Shown: in pieces, positions 8,805-17,681 of the stretch
Numbering within the stretch: the first letter of the stretch is position 1
Layout: each line of letters opens with the position of its first letter
IMG/VR virus record: IMGVR_UViG_3300019360_000283
Span: 1-50,489 of that record
Reading direction: 5' to 3' (one strand)
Length of the DNA stretch: 50,489 nt
DNA from: a virus
The notes under the pieces: generated by a model
The model's database searches: none
The model's input: the letters and a program-made list of their open reading frames with translations, nothing else
What the model was told of the DNA's origin: nothing
Translations under genes and position numbers: made by a program

Positions 8805-10966
8805 TACCAGGCCTCGATCAGCATTTGCTGACATTTGACCTGGTGGGTGTTCGTCGCGTTCGACGCCCACTGCCCCGTGACGACGATGTCGCGCGTCGCG
8901 TTCATCGTCGTGGTCACGGTGGCGTCTGGGCTCGAGCCTTTGAACGATCGCGCGGAGAGGGCGCCTGAGGCACCCTCCACTGTCACCTTCCCGAACGAGA
9001 TCGTCGTTCCGGTCGGGGACCCGACGGTGCGGACCTCGATGAGCCCGATCGCCTCCCACTGCCCTTCGGATCCGGAACCGAACGAGGCCTGCAACGTGAG
9101 TGCGGTCGTCTGGAGGAGGAGATCTCCGGAGACGCCGCCAGACCGGATGCGGATGGTGAGCGTCGGCGGCCCGGCACCAGTGAGATACGTTCCGCTCGCC
9201 GTAACCTTGAGGTATCTCCCCTGCACCCAGAAGGCGGTGGGGATCGTGACGGTGCCGCTGAAGGTCCCGTCGCAGAGCGAGGTTTCTGCCGTGGACGTGT
9301 CATCGACGTAGGCGGTGCCGGCACCGCGCATTTCCGCCAGCACTGAGCTGATGCGGCCGCTGTTTCCGGCGTTGGTGGTGGGGAGGTCCGCCATGACAAT
9401 CGCGCGAGGGGTAATCGCGGCGGTAGATCCGTCCGGGCTGGCAAGAAAGAGATTCGGGGCGACAGAGGTGAAGCAGGAGCCGGTGGTGCAGCTTCCGACT
9501 TGGTCGATATCCCCGCCGCCGGAAGACACCGTGCAATCAGTCCGACCCGAACCCGAGTTATCGACGCAGCTCACGCCGGAGCCGATCCAGTTGATTGTCT
9601 TGCGACGCGTGAGGCCGGTGCCCTCGTCGGCGACCTCGAGCAATGCGGATCCGGTCACGTATTCGCCGGACAGCGTTGTCGAGAGAACGGCCTGGTCGGC
9701 GTTTGCAATCGGCACAGGCGGCTTCCAGGCCATCACACCGGCCTGGAACAGGCAGACGCGCTGAGCCGATGAGTTGTCGCAGTCGGTCATGCCCCAGCGG
9801 CCGGGAACCTTCGACGGCACCATCGGGTTGGTGAGGTCGTGGTTGTCCGCATACGCCATGACGTTCCCGAACATGCCGGGGCTCGCCGACTGGTCCGGCT
9901 GCTCGATCTTTCCGAGGGCGTAGAACGTCGTGCGGCCCGGGTCCACCGACATGCCCGAGTCGGCCATCGATCCGCTGCTTCCCGCCGCTTGGATCGCGTC
10001 CTGCGCTCCCACGGCGGCCGAGCTCTCCGTCTTCGTCCAGTTGCAGCTCCCGGTGTTCAGGTCGTTACGCCACCAGTTCGGTCGGTTCGAAGCGTCGGCA
10101 CAGGTGCCGCCGGCACAGAGAAGGAACATTTCGCCGACGGTGGTGCAGGTCGTGGGGAGGGCGCTTCCCGTTCGAGGCCGGAAGAGAACGTCGCCCAGGT
10201 CGGCGCCGCCGAGGAAGTAGCCGTTGGTGATGTAGACGGCACCGCCGTTGTTCGCGCTGATCCCGACGCTGGCATTCACCCCGAGCGCCGCGATCGTGAG
10301 TTGCGCGTTCTCCCCCAGCGTGTAGATGTTCATGCCGCTGTTGTCCGCGGTGGTCTCGATCTCCAGCGCGCCGGTGACGTCGGAGAAGTCCGAGATGATC
10401 TCCAGCTTCCCGCCCGTCCGGACTTCGAGACCGGAGGGGACACCGGAAGTCAGCAGGTCAGAGATGAGCCGCGTGCAGAGCAGGCTCGAGCTGTTCGAGC
10501 AGGCCGAGGCATCACCTGAGAAGCGGACGAAGATCTTTCCGACGACGGTCAGGGTGTTGGTCGCGGGGTCGTAGAGGTATTCGTTGTCCTGAACGATCGG
10601 GTTGCCGGCGCCTCCCCCGAGGAGCGGCTTACCAGTGGCCAGCGCATTCGCGGGGCCCAAGACCTCCGCCTTGTCCACGATCCCATCGACGTCGGTGTCG
10701 TAATCGCCGGTGGACATGTTCCCGGAGCCCCCGCCCGCGGCGGTGCAGTCCGTCCAGGTCCCGCCGTTCGCAGGGCAGCAGTAGCTGCGGCCCTTGTTCG
10801 GACCCTGAGAGACCTGCTGGACGCGTCCAGCGGGCCCAGCGGCGCAAGAGTTCGTCCCGGGCGTCGTGGACGGCGCCGAGACGACGGTCTCCACCGGCGG
10901 GCGCACCTGGGCGCGCGCGAGGGAAGCGCTGGTGATGAGGAGGGATAGGACCGCCAGACGGCGCAT
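8804..10966 (-). CDS. Tail-fibre-like protein with signal peptide
   Basis: The protein has 720 residues from the ATG at 10966, which has GGAGAC upstream. A longer TTG start would add ten charged residues in front of the signal peptide. The N-terminus (MRRLAVLSLLITSASLARAQ) is a Sec signal peptide. The middle is rich in Gly, Asn, Thr and Ser with fibre-like repeats (for example GGGAGNPIVQDN, ISANNGGAVYITNG). The last 150 residues form a compact beta-rich domain (GRYLKVTASGTYLTG...WEAIGLIEVRT) like the knobs of phage fibres. It ends one base into the next adhesin gene. A receptor-binding fibre is the likeliest role. Confidence 0.75.
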   Translation of the reverse strand: MRRLAVLSLLITSASLARAQVRPPVETVVSAPSTTPGTNSCAAGPAGRVQQVSQGPNKGRSYCCPANGGTWTDCTAAGGGSGNMSTGDYDTDVDGIVDKAEVLGPANALATGKPLLGGGAGNPIVQDNEYLYDPATNTLTVVGKIFVRFSGDASACSNSSSLLCTRLISDLLTSGVPSGLEVRTGGKLEIISDFSDVTGALEIETTADNSGMNIYTLGENAQLTIAALGVNASVGISANNGGAVYITNGYFLGGADLGDVLFRPRTGSALPTTCTTVGEMFLLCAGGTCADASNRPNWWRNDLNTGSCNWTKTESSAAVGAQDAIQAAGSSGSMADSGMSVDPGRTTFYALGKIEQPDQSASPGMFGNVMAYADNHDLTNPMVPSKVPGRWGMTDCDNSSAQRVCLFQAGVMAWKPPVPIANADQAVLSTTLSGEYVTGSALLEVADEGTGLTRRKTINWIGSGVSCVDNSGSGRTDCTVSSGGGDIDQVGSCTTGSCFTSVAPNLFLASPDGSTAAITPRAIVMADLPTTNAGNSGRISSVLAEMRGAGTAYVDDTSTAETSLCDGTFSGTVTIPTAFWVQGRYLKVTASGTYLTGAGPPTLTIRIRSGGVSGDLLLQTTALTLQASFGSGSEGQWEAIGLIEVRTVGSPTGTTISFGKVTVEGASGALSARSFKGSSPDATVTTTMNATRDIVVTGQWASNATNTHQVKCQQMLIEAW

Positions 10967-11021
10967 GAGCGTCTCCGGCGGCTCCGCGTGCCGCAATCCC
11001 GCGCTTGATAGTGCTGGAAGG

Positions 11022-11043
11022 AAACCCCGCGCGGACGGGGCTT
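11022..11043 (-). terminator. Short GC hairpin with T run
   Basis: Read on the minus strand, CCCCG, a six-base loop and CGGGG are followed directly by TTT. It lies in the 118-base gap between the minor tail gene (ending 11085) and the fibre gene (starting 10966). It is probably a weak rho-independent terminator or attenuator that sets adhesin expression apart from the tail genes. The stem is only five pairs. Confidence 0.4.
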
Positions 11044-11084
11044 ATCAGTGGCCTCCCTATCCTTCCAACGTCGTCTCTATCTCC

Positions 11085-11615
11085 TCACGGCCCCCCGGTC
11101 TGCAGCGTCACCCATTCGTAGACGTCCGCTCCTGCCACCTGCGTGCCCGCCTTGAGGCAGATGACGGCCTGGTCGGGAATGCCAACGCCGCCTTCTATGA
11201 CCTTCACCTTTCGGCGGTAAGAGAGCGATGGCGCCGGCAGCGCGGAGAGCGACGGGAAGGTCAGCTCTTCGGGGATCGACACGGATCCGGCGACCTGCGC
11301 GATCGCGCCGATCTCCATCGGGTCTGGATTGATCGTGATCTCCCAGAGCTCCTTCCACTTGAACCCGTCCGGCGCGGAGTACTCCGCCACGTAGAAGGTG
11401 CCCGAGGGAGTGATGGATTCGTTCGGGATGAGCGTGAAGCTCACCGACCCGTCGGCGGCGATCGGCACCCGCACCTGGCCGTTCACGACCTGGACGACGG
11501 CGCCGTCGAGCACGGTCCCGCGTTGAGAGAGCCGAATCAGGATGCTTCCGCCGGCCGCGGCGCTCCCGTTCGGCATGTAGACCTTGCCGGTGATCGTCGT
11601 CTTCTCTACGGCCAT
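11085..11615 (-). CDS. Minor tail protein, beta-rich, unknown function
   Basis: This 176-residue protein begins MAVEKTTITGKVYMPNGSA. This resembles the carboxypeptidase-regulatory or transthyretin-like beta sandwich (ITGKV..PNG.) seen in phage baseplate and fibre adaptor proteins. It has no signal peptide or membrane segment. It sits between two tail-tip proteins of unknown function and the fibre gene, so it may link fibres to the tail tip (inference). Confidence 0.65.
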   Translation of the reverse strand: MAVEKTTITGKVYMPNGSAAAGGSILIRLSQRGTVLDGAVVQVVNGQVRVPIAADGSVSFTLIPNESITPSGTFYVAEYSAPDGFKWKELWEITINPDPMEIGAIAQVAGSVSIPEELTFPSLSALPAPSLSYRRKVKVIEGGVGIPDQAVICLKAGTQVAGADVYEWVTLQTGGP

Positions 11616-11622
11616 CGGTCCC

Positions 11623-12138
11623 TCACGCGAGAACTGCGAAATACCAGTGCGCGCGCCACTGGATCTCTCCCCCGTTCACATCCGGAGGGAGAGTCACCGT
11701 GCGCTTCAGCTGGTAGGTGAAGATGTCCTCGACGTCGCGGATCCCCCGGACGTCGTGCACAAGGTCGTAGGGCTCAAGCTGCCCGCTGAAGCCAGATGGC
11801 GGAACGTAGGGCAGCACGTCGATGCGCAGTTCCTCACCGAAGGAGGAACCGATGCGAGATCGGACGAAGAGCGGTCCGCCGGCGCCGGTCTCGTTCAGGA
11901 TCACCGAAATCAGCACTCGCATGACGAGCAGATCGGCGGACGGTGGGACCCAGATCCTCCCGGACACAGCGAGGTCGGAGTAGACGTTCGTGACCGGGGT
12001 CTTCGTGCCACCGATCTTCACCCCGCGCCATGCTCGCGCCTTGAGCGCGTCGTCTCTGCCGATCCACTTCCCCAGGAAGGTCTCGTTTCCCTCGGCCCCC
12101 GCCTGCCGCTCCACCGCCGGCCAGCTCACCCAGCTCAT
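11623..12138 (-). CDS. Minor tail protein, unknown function
   Basis: The protein has 171 residues, starting MSWVSWPAVERQ at the ATG at 12138, which overlaps the upstream stop (ATGA). It is soluble with alternating beta-type hydrophobicity and no recognisable motif. It forms a coupled set with the following gene of the same strand (12135..12626). Both fall in the tail-tip interval and are of similar length, so they may be paired tip or adaptor components. No function can be shown. Confidence 0.65.
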   Translation of the reverse strand: MSWVSWPAVERQAGAEGNETFLGKWIGRDDALKARAWRGVKIGGTKTPVTNVYSDLAVSGRIWVPPSADLLVMRVLISVILNETGAGGPLFVRSRIGSSFGEELRIDVLPYVPPSGFSGQLEPYDLVHDVRGIRDVEDIFTYQLKRTVTLPPDVNGGEIQWRAHWYFAVLA

Positions 12139-12626
12139 GGCGCCACCTCGAGACGCGTGACGTCCCAGGTGTTTCGGGTGCGCACCTGGCCTGTGCCGGA
12201 GACGCGCTTCATCTCCAGAATGAGGTTCGCTTCCGAGCCCGCGACCGCGCGCACGTCGGCCGCGGCGATCCGCAGTTCAGTGCGCGTGGGCGCCGTGGCC
12301 GTGATGTCTCCCGTCTCCACATAGGAGCCGGCGCCCAGCTTGATCCGGGCCCGGCCGACCGCGCCGGCGTTCTGGTTGTAGGCCTCGAAGACGACGAGCA
12401 GCGACACATCCTTCTCTGTCGCCGCGGCCGCCGGCGGGATCCACAGGGGGATCGTGGCCTTCAACGCGAACGACGAGCTGGTCTCGTTCACTTCGGCCCA
12501 CTGCACCGGAATCGGTCCCGCAATTAGCGCGAGCTGGTTCTTCCAGAAGTCGGTGATCAGGCTCTCTTTGGAAGGCGAGAGTCCGTCCACCCGGGTCTCC
12601 AGGATGTCCGTAAACGCGAGGCTCAT
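12135..12626 (-). CDS. Minor tail protein, unknown function
   Basis: The protein has 163 residues from the ATG at 12626 (MSLAFTDILETRVDG). That start overlaps the end of the hub-like gene as ATGA; a longer in-frame extension would run deep into that gene and is rejected. The sequence is beta-rich with no membrane segment (for example SSFALKATIPLWIPP, VSLLVVFEAYNQNAG). It is predicted to be a tail-tip component from gene order only. Confidence 0.65.
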   Translation of the reverse strand: MSLAFTDILETRVDGLSPSKESLITDFWKNQLALIAGPIPVQWAEVNETSSSFALKATIPLWIPPAAAATEKDVSLLVVFEAYNQNAGAVGRARIKLGAGSYVETGDITATAPTRTELRIAAADVRAVAGSEANLILEMKRVSGTGQVRTRNTWDVTRLEVAP

Positions 12627-14341
12627 CCTGGCACCACCTTGTATGCGGGCGAGCCGTCGGGGAAGAAGTCCTCGTCGCCTGGGGCGAAGTAGCAGAAGGC
12701 CTTGTCCGCGTCGGAGGCGGTCGCGTAATCGTCGGACACGGAGTTCGGGGCGATGATCCACGGCCGGAAGGTCAGACGCCGCTGGCGCAGCCCTAGGAGC
12801 ACCTTGCCCTTGAGGTCATCGACCTGGCGCTTGTAGATGAGAAAGGGCGACGCGATGAGCCCCCGCCGGCGCTGGTCGAGATCCGGCACTCCCGGGACGT
12901 CGATGGCCACCGCCTCACCCATCGACAGATCCTTGAACTTGTAGAAGGCGTCGATCTCCAGTTCGATCGCCGGGTTCGAGACGTCCAGGAGCACGCGCGA
13001 GGCCCCGATCGAGGCATCGCTGATACCGTGGTAATCGGGGAACCCGAGCTTTCCGGATCGGAAACCCCGGCCGCCGAGCTCCTGCACCTTGGACTTTCCG
13101 AACTGGTCCTGAGAGAGCGCGTCCTCGATGAGTTTCGAGAAGGCGTGCTCCTCCTTCCCGATGTCCCAGTCGGTCTGCACGCGGAGCAGGTTCAGCTTCT
13201 TGCCGTCGAGTCCACGGTCCCATTTGGAGGCTTCGAAGTCCTTCACCATCCACTGGCTTCCGACAGCCGTCGGGGTGACGGGGGTCCTGTAGCGCGTGGC
13301 GACACCGAGGCGTTCCTCGGCGGTGACGACGAGGATCAGGCCGAGCGGCTGGATGATGTTCTCTACGACGAAGTCCAAGACGTCGACGATCGGGTCCTTC
13401 TCCACGAACAGCATCGCGTTGCCGCTCGTGAGGGCATCTCCGGTGAAGACGGGAACCGGCCAGAACTGGTCTCGCACATCATCGATGACGTTGTGATCGA
13501 AGTAGGCATCGTCGAGCTCGTCCCCGAGGCCGTCGCCGTCGCCGATGTCGTAATCCCCGTTCGTGCCGGCGTCTGTCGTGGCCATCCATTCGCGCATGAT
13601 GTCGAGCGGGTTCCCGCGCTTCACCCAGACCTGCCAGACGCGCGCCTCCTTCTGCGCGAAGTCGTAGCCGCTCGGGGCCTTGACGCCGAACTTGCGCCGG
13701 GTGAGCGTCTGGAGGACCTTGTTTCCGGTCCCGCCGATCGCCGTGTAGCCGACGAGCTCGTAGACGTTGTCGTCTTCGTTGTAGACGACCACGTGCCCGG
13801 GCTCGCGCCAGATTCCCTTCGGAGAGTCCTTCAGGTGTAGCTGGGTGTCTCCGTTCTGGAATGACTGCGAGAGGCGGTAGCTCTCGCCGTCGAAGTCCTC
13901 ATAGAGTCCGCGCTGCAGCGGCCGGAAGACGTTCACCAGATCGATCGCGAACCCGCCGCCAGCGTCGCCGCTCGCGGAGTAGTTTCCGAGCAGCCACCGG
14001 CTGATCGCGTATTCCGCCTCAGCCACACCCAGGAACCCCTGTCGGCGGATCACCCGGGCCCGCGAGATGTCGGTCTCGTGATCGGCGAACCAGTGCGTGA
14101 GGGCCTGATCCACGTCGGGGATCTCGAACCCTGCGGATCCGATCTCCAGCTTTCCGTCGTGCAATGCGACGGCGCTGCCCTTGTCCTTGATTGGCCGGGC
14201 CCCATCGAACTGGGTCCAGCCGCCAGGCAGCGTGAGACCTGCATGCCCCTCGGTCACGAACCGGGTTTCCAGGTCGGGGAAGTCCCAGACTGTGCAGAGG
14301 GCCTTCTGATCGGCCGCGAGGTTGTCGGCGTATTCCGTCAT
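12623..14341 (-). CDS. Tail hub or tail-tip protein (Tal-like position)
   Basis: This is a 572-residue protein, the second gene after the tape measure. In siphoviruses that place normally holds the central tail hub or tail-associated protein. It has an Asp/Gly-rich stretch (about residues 268-285, DYDIGDGDGLGDELDDA) that could bind calcium, and several aromatic beta-strand-like segments, but no lysozyme or peptidase motif is visible. The start ATG at 14341 overlaps the upstream stop (ATGA). The role is given by synteny. Confidence 0.65.
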   Translation of the reverse strand: MTEYADNLAADQKALCTVWDFPDLETRFVTEGHAGLTLPGGWTQFDGARPIKDKGSAVALHDGKLEIGSAGFEIPDVDQALTHWFADHETDISRARVIRRQGFLGVAEAEYAISRWLLGNYSASGDAGGGFAIDLVNVFRPLQRGLYEDFDGESYRLSQSFQNGDTQLHLKDSPKGIWREPGHVVVYNEDDNVYELVGYTAIGGTGNKVLQTLTRRKFGVKAPSGYDFAQKEARVWQVWVKRGNPLDIMREWMATTDAGTNGDYDIGDGDGLGDELDDAYFDHNVIDDVRDQFWPVPVFTGDALTSGNAMLFVEKDPIVDVLDFVVENIIQPLGLILVVTAEERLGVATRYRTPVTPTAVGSQWMVKDFEASKWDRGLDGKKLNLLRVQTDWDIGKEEHAFSKLIEDALSQDQFGKSKVQELGGRGFRSGKLGFPDYHGISDASIGASRVLLDVSNPAIELEIDAFYKFKDLSMGEAVAIDVPGVPDLDQRRRGLIASPFLIYKRQVDDLKGKVLLGLRQRRLTFRPWIIAPNSVSDDYATASDADKAFCYFAPGDEDFFPDGSPAYKVVPG

Positions 14342-15273
14342 GCCGCCTCGCTCGGAGCGGTCAACTCGAAGCCGTAGTGCGTCCGCAGGAACCCAGGCGG
14401 GATCTCGATCTTCAGCTTCGGATCCTGATAGACCCGCTGGTAGTGCATCCCGGCGTTCGTGTGCTGCTCGCGATCGACCCAGAGGGCGAGCGTCCCGGGG
14501 AGCGGCCCGGCGAGCCAGCGGCGCAGAGCCTTCAGCTGCAGATCGTCCTCGCAGCCGTGCGCGATGTTCGCCAGCTGCAGGTCGAGCTTCGTCATGGGCC
14601 GGCGTGTGCGGACGATCTCGACGGCGCCGTCCCCCTCATTCGCGGCGTAGCCCGCGGTCGGTTCCGGGTCGATCTTCCGGAAGCCCTTGTGGAGATCGAC
14701 GAGCCCTCCGAGGAAGACGCGGTCCCAGAAGGCGTCGGAAGCGGCGTTATAGCCGGCGGTCAGGTCATAGCGCAGCACGACATCGAGCCAGGCGGCCGCC
14801 GGATCCGGCGCCGCGGCGGCCAGGCGGAGGACCCAGTTCCCCTCTCCGCAGGAGAAGGACCGCGAGAACGGCGGTGGGAGGAGCGCCCCGCTCCCCGGCG
14901 CCGAGGTCCCGCCGCTGTATTGCTCGAGCACGAGCGTCGCGTTGTCCGCCGCGCGCTGGTCGGTTGGCTTGAACATCGCAGCGAGAGCGATCTCGGTGCC
15001 CGCCTCGCGGATGATGGGGAGCAGTTCGGGCAGGGCGACCCGCTGGCGCGCGATCGCCTTGTTCCCGGCGGTGCCGCTCGAGGTGTTCTGCCGGAGGCCT
15101 CGCGCGGATGGGAGGCCGTCGCCGGCGGAGTGGAATTCCGCGGAGGAGACCAGGCTGATCCCGTTCACCGACGCGGCCGTGTCCCAGCCGGAGGGGGCGG
15201 CGCCGCCGGCGTCGGACTCGAAAGACGAGTTCACGAGCGGCGCGAGACCGAAGAGGATCAGCGGGAACCCCAT
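14338..15273 (-). CDS. Distal-tail-like protein
   Basis: The protein has 311 residues, directly after the tape measure. The ATG at 15273 (overlap TGATG) has AGGGGG seven bases upstream; a GTG one codon earlier is an alternative. The N-terminal part (FESDAGGAAPSGWD, FHSAGDGLPSARG) looks like a carbohydrate-binding-type beta sandwich of the sort found at phage tail tips. The C-terminal half (LANIAHGCEDDLQLKALRRW, LALWVDREQ) resembles distal-tail proteins. Position supports a Dit-like role in joining the tube to the tip. Confidence 0.6.
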   Translation of the reverse strand: MGFPLILFGLAPLVNSSFESDAGGAAPSGWDTAASVNGISLVSSAEFHSAGDGLPSARGLRQNTSSGTAGNKAIARQRVALPELLPIIREAGTEIALAAMFKPTDQRAADNATLVLEQYSGGTSAPGSGALLPPPFSRSFSCGEGNWVLRLAAAAPDPAAAWLDVVLRYDLTAGYNAASDAFWDRVFLGGLVDLHKGFRKIDPEPTAGYAANEGDGAVEIVRTRRPMTKLDLQLANIAHGCEDDLQLKALRRWLAGPLPGTLALWVDREQHTNAGMHYQRVYQDPKLKIEIPPGFLRTHYGFELTAPSEAA

Positions 15274-17681
15274 CACCGGGCCCCCTGCGGCAGCGGGAGC
15301 AGTTCGCCGCGGCCGATCGCCTTGCGGATAGCCTCTGTGATCGTGCGGGTGAGGTCATTGGAGAGACCGCTGTCGCGCCAGTTGTCCCCGTTCACCGTGA
15401 CGGCGATGTTGATCGTCGGCCCGCCGCCGATCCCCAACTCCTCCACAGCGCGACGCGCGCGCGGGCCGCGCAGCGGCAGGACGGCCTCTGGCCCGGCCTC
15501 GCCGATGATCGCGCGCACCGGACCGCGATCCACGATGCCGCCTTCGGCCATCGCCGTGCCCGCAAGGATGCTGGCCGAGAGGCCCGCCCCGGTCGCCGCG
15601 GCGCCGGCGGCGCCGGCGCTGGCGGCTGCCACGGCCGCGGCCGCCGCAGCGGGAGCGAGGAAGGGACCCACGATCGGGATCGCCGCGATCGACGAGAAGG
15701 TGTTCGTGAAGACCGTGGCGAGGCTCCCCGCCAGGAGCGTCGCGTTCTCCGCTGCGGCGGCGACCTGGGCCAGGCGGCCGACGATGAGCCGCCGGATCCC
15801 CCACTCCGTGAGCATGGCGATGATCTGCGCTGTCGCCTGCTGGGCAAAGCGCTTGAAAGCCTCGCCGGCGTCCTCTGCCCCGACGATGACCTGACCCACG
15901 GTCTGGGCAAAGCCGGTGATGATTTTGTCCGTGAATGCCTGCCAGTTGTCGCGCATCTGATCAAAGCCCGCGTTGAGCGCTTCGATCCATTCCTGCTTGA
16001 TCGCGATGTTCGCGATCCGCTGGAATTCCTCGGAAACAGACACTCCGGCTGCAGCGGCCGCGTCCGCGAGCTGCAGGATCTCCGCTCGATTCGCCGCGAT
16101 GACCGCCTGGAGGGGGATCCCCTCCTCCTGAGCCGCGATGAACATCTGGCGCAGCTGCTCGCTCATTGTGGCGGCGGCCTCGCCGGTTAGGATCTGGGCC
16201 TCGGCCAGCTTCTCCCGGAGGTTCTTGATCCAGCCTTCCAGGTTCGGACCGAGGGGCACGTTCTGTGACAGTAGCTCCTGGATCGATGCGAATGGCTTCG
16301 TGGGCAGCGCCTCGATCTTGTCCTTGATCGCGCCGATCGCCTCGCCGAACTGGAACGCGCGCTTGGCGATTTCGTCGCTGAGGAACTTCTGGTCCAGATC
16401 CGGCGCAGAGGCCTTGAGTTTCTGGAGCGCGTCGATCGTCTCCAGCAGCTTCGTGGGGCTCTTGCTGAGGATCGCTTCGAGCGGATCCCGCACCTTCTTC
16501 AACGGAGCCTCGGCGCCGAAGAAGGACTCGGTGAGTTTCTTGAACGCCGCGTCGTAGCCCCCGACGATTTTCACGCCGCGGCGCTGCAGGTCCTGCAGCC
16601 GCTCGGTGGCCGCGCGCCACTTCTCGAACGCCTCCGATAGGAGCGTGGCCCCGCTGGCCAGGGCGAGCTCGGCGTCTGTCAGGTCTCGAACCGGCTTCGG
16701 ATCGGTGCTGTTCTTCAGATCCGCTGCCGCCTTGGCCGCGTCCGTGGCGTGGACGGCGATCGCCTTCAGCACAGCCTCGAGCTGCTCTCCGCTCTGGGTG
16801 TTGGCGAATGCGACACCGATCTCGGAGAGCAGGCGCATCCATTCCTGCCAGCTCCCGCGCTCGATGACCTCGTTGATGCCGCCGAGAGCGTCGCGGAGAT
16901 CTGCCAGGGGAACGAGGAGATTCCAGACGTTGAGAGCGAGATCGCCGACTCGCACTTTGAGATCGCCCACCAGGTCGCGCAGCTGCCTCGTCTGGGTCGC
17001 GATGCTCTCCGTGGACTCCTTCGCGCGGCCGCCGTAGAGATCGGACAGCTCCCCGACGATGATCCCGACGCGCTCGGTCGCGGTCGCCTCCTCGAGCCTC
17101 TTGCGGGTCAGTTTGTCGAGGCCGGGCAGGAGGGTTTTCAGCCGGAGATTGTTTCCCTCAATCGCGTCGCCGATAGTTTCGGTGACGGTGGCGAGGGGCT
17201 TGCCGCGCGCGGCCGCGGCGTCCACCGCCGCGGTGAGAGCGTCGATCGAGCCGTGCACGTCTTGGGTGAGCGTGAGGAGCGTGTCGAAGGACTCCGAGAG
17301 TTCGTCCTTCGTGAAATTGGAGGCGAGGCGCACCGAGTTGAGCCAGGCATCGACCGGCTCGCGCGCCGTCTCCCAGCTGTTGCCCGTGGCTTCGATCGCC
17401 GCGCGGAGCTGGTTCGTCCGCTCGGCCGCCTTGATCGCTTGGTTGATGGAGTCTGTGACGAACTGGATTGAGTTCCGGATTACTTCGAGCGCCACCTGCG
17501 AGCTCGCGATGGCGATGCCGATGCTGAGGATCTGACTCCCGAGGGAGCCCATCGCGGCGCCGGCGGTATCCGCCGCGGCCGCCGACTTGAGGATCGCCTT
17601 CTCGGCGTCGCTCGCGCCCTTAGCGAGGCGCGCGGTGCCGCGGTCATCGACCTCGAGCTGGATCGTGACGACGCGCGCCAT
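15273..17681 (-). CDS. Tail tape measure protein
   Basis: The protein has 802 residues. The N-terminal half is Ala-rich and helical with coiled-coil character (for example AERTNQLRAAIEATGNSWET), followed by hydrophobic helices (about residues 645-715). The C-terminus carries the tape-measure signature GGIVDRGPVRAIIGEAGPEA and then VLPLRGPR. The protein would set tail length; 802 residues suggests a tail of roughly 120 nm by the usual 0.15 nm per residue. It follows the chaperone frameshift gene as expected and is separated from the 17682 stop by no bases. Confidence 0.9.
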   Translation of the reverse strand: MARVVTIQLEVDDRGTARLAKGASDAEKAILKSAAAADTAGAAMGSLGSQILSIGIAIASSQVALEVIRNSIQFVTDSINQAIKAAERTNQLRAAIEATGNSWETAREPVDAWLNSVRLASNFTKDELSESFDTLLTLTQDVHGSIDALTAAVDAAAARGKPLATVTETIGDAIEGNNLRLKTLLPGLDKLTRKRLEEATATERVGIIVGELSDLYGGRAKESTESIATQTRQLRDLVGDLKVRVGDLALNVWNLLVPLADLRDALGGINEVIERGSWQEWMRLLSEIGVAFANTQSGEQLEAVLKAIAVHATDAAKAAADLKNSTDPKPVRDLTDAELALASGATLLSEAFEKWRAATERLQDLQRRGVKIVGGYDAAFKKLTESFFGAEAPLKKVRDPLEAILSKSPTKLLETIDALQKLKASAPDLDQKFLSDEIAKRAFQFGEAIGAIKDKIEALPTKPFASIQELLSQNVPLGPNLEGWIKNLREKLAEAQILTGEAAATMSEQLRQMFIAAQEEGIPLQAVIAANRAEILQLADAAAAAGVSVSEEFQRIANIAIKQEWIEALNAGFDQMRDNWQAFTDKIITGFAQTVGQVIVGAEDAGEAFKRFAQQATAQIIAMLTEWGIRRLIVGRLAQVAAAAENATLLAGSLATVFTNTFSSIAAIPIVGPFLAPAAAAAAVAAASAGAAGAAATGAGLSASILAGTAMAEGGIVDRGPVRAIIGEAGPEAVLPLRGPRARRAVEELGIGGGPTINIAVTVNGDNWRDSGLSNDLTRTITEAIRKAIGRGELLPLPQGAR

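Noticed and set aside
3042-9059. A 2005-residue version of the giant adhesin
   Set aside because: The first 85 residues are out-of-frame shadow of the fibre gene; the ATG at 8804 begins with a clean signal peptide and overlaps the previous stop.
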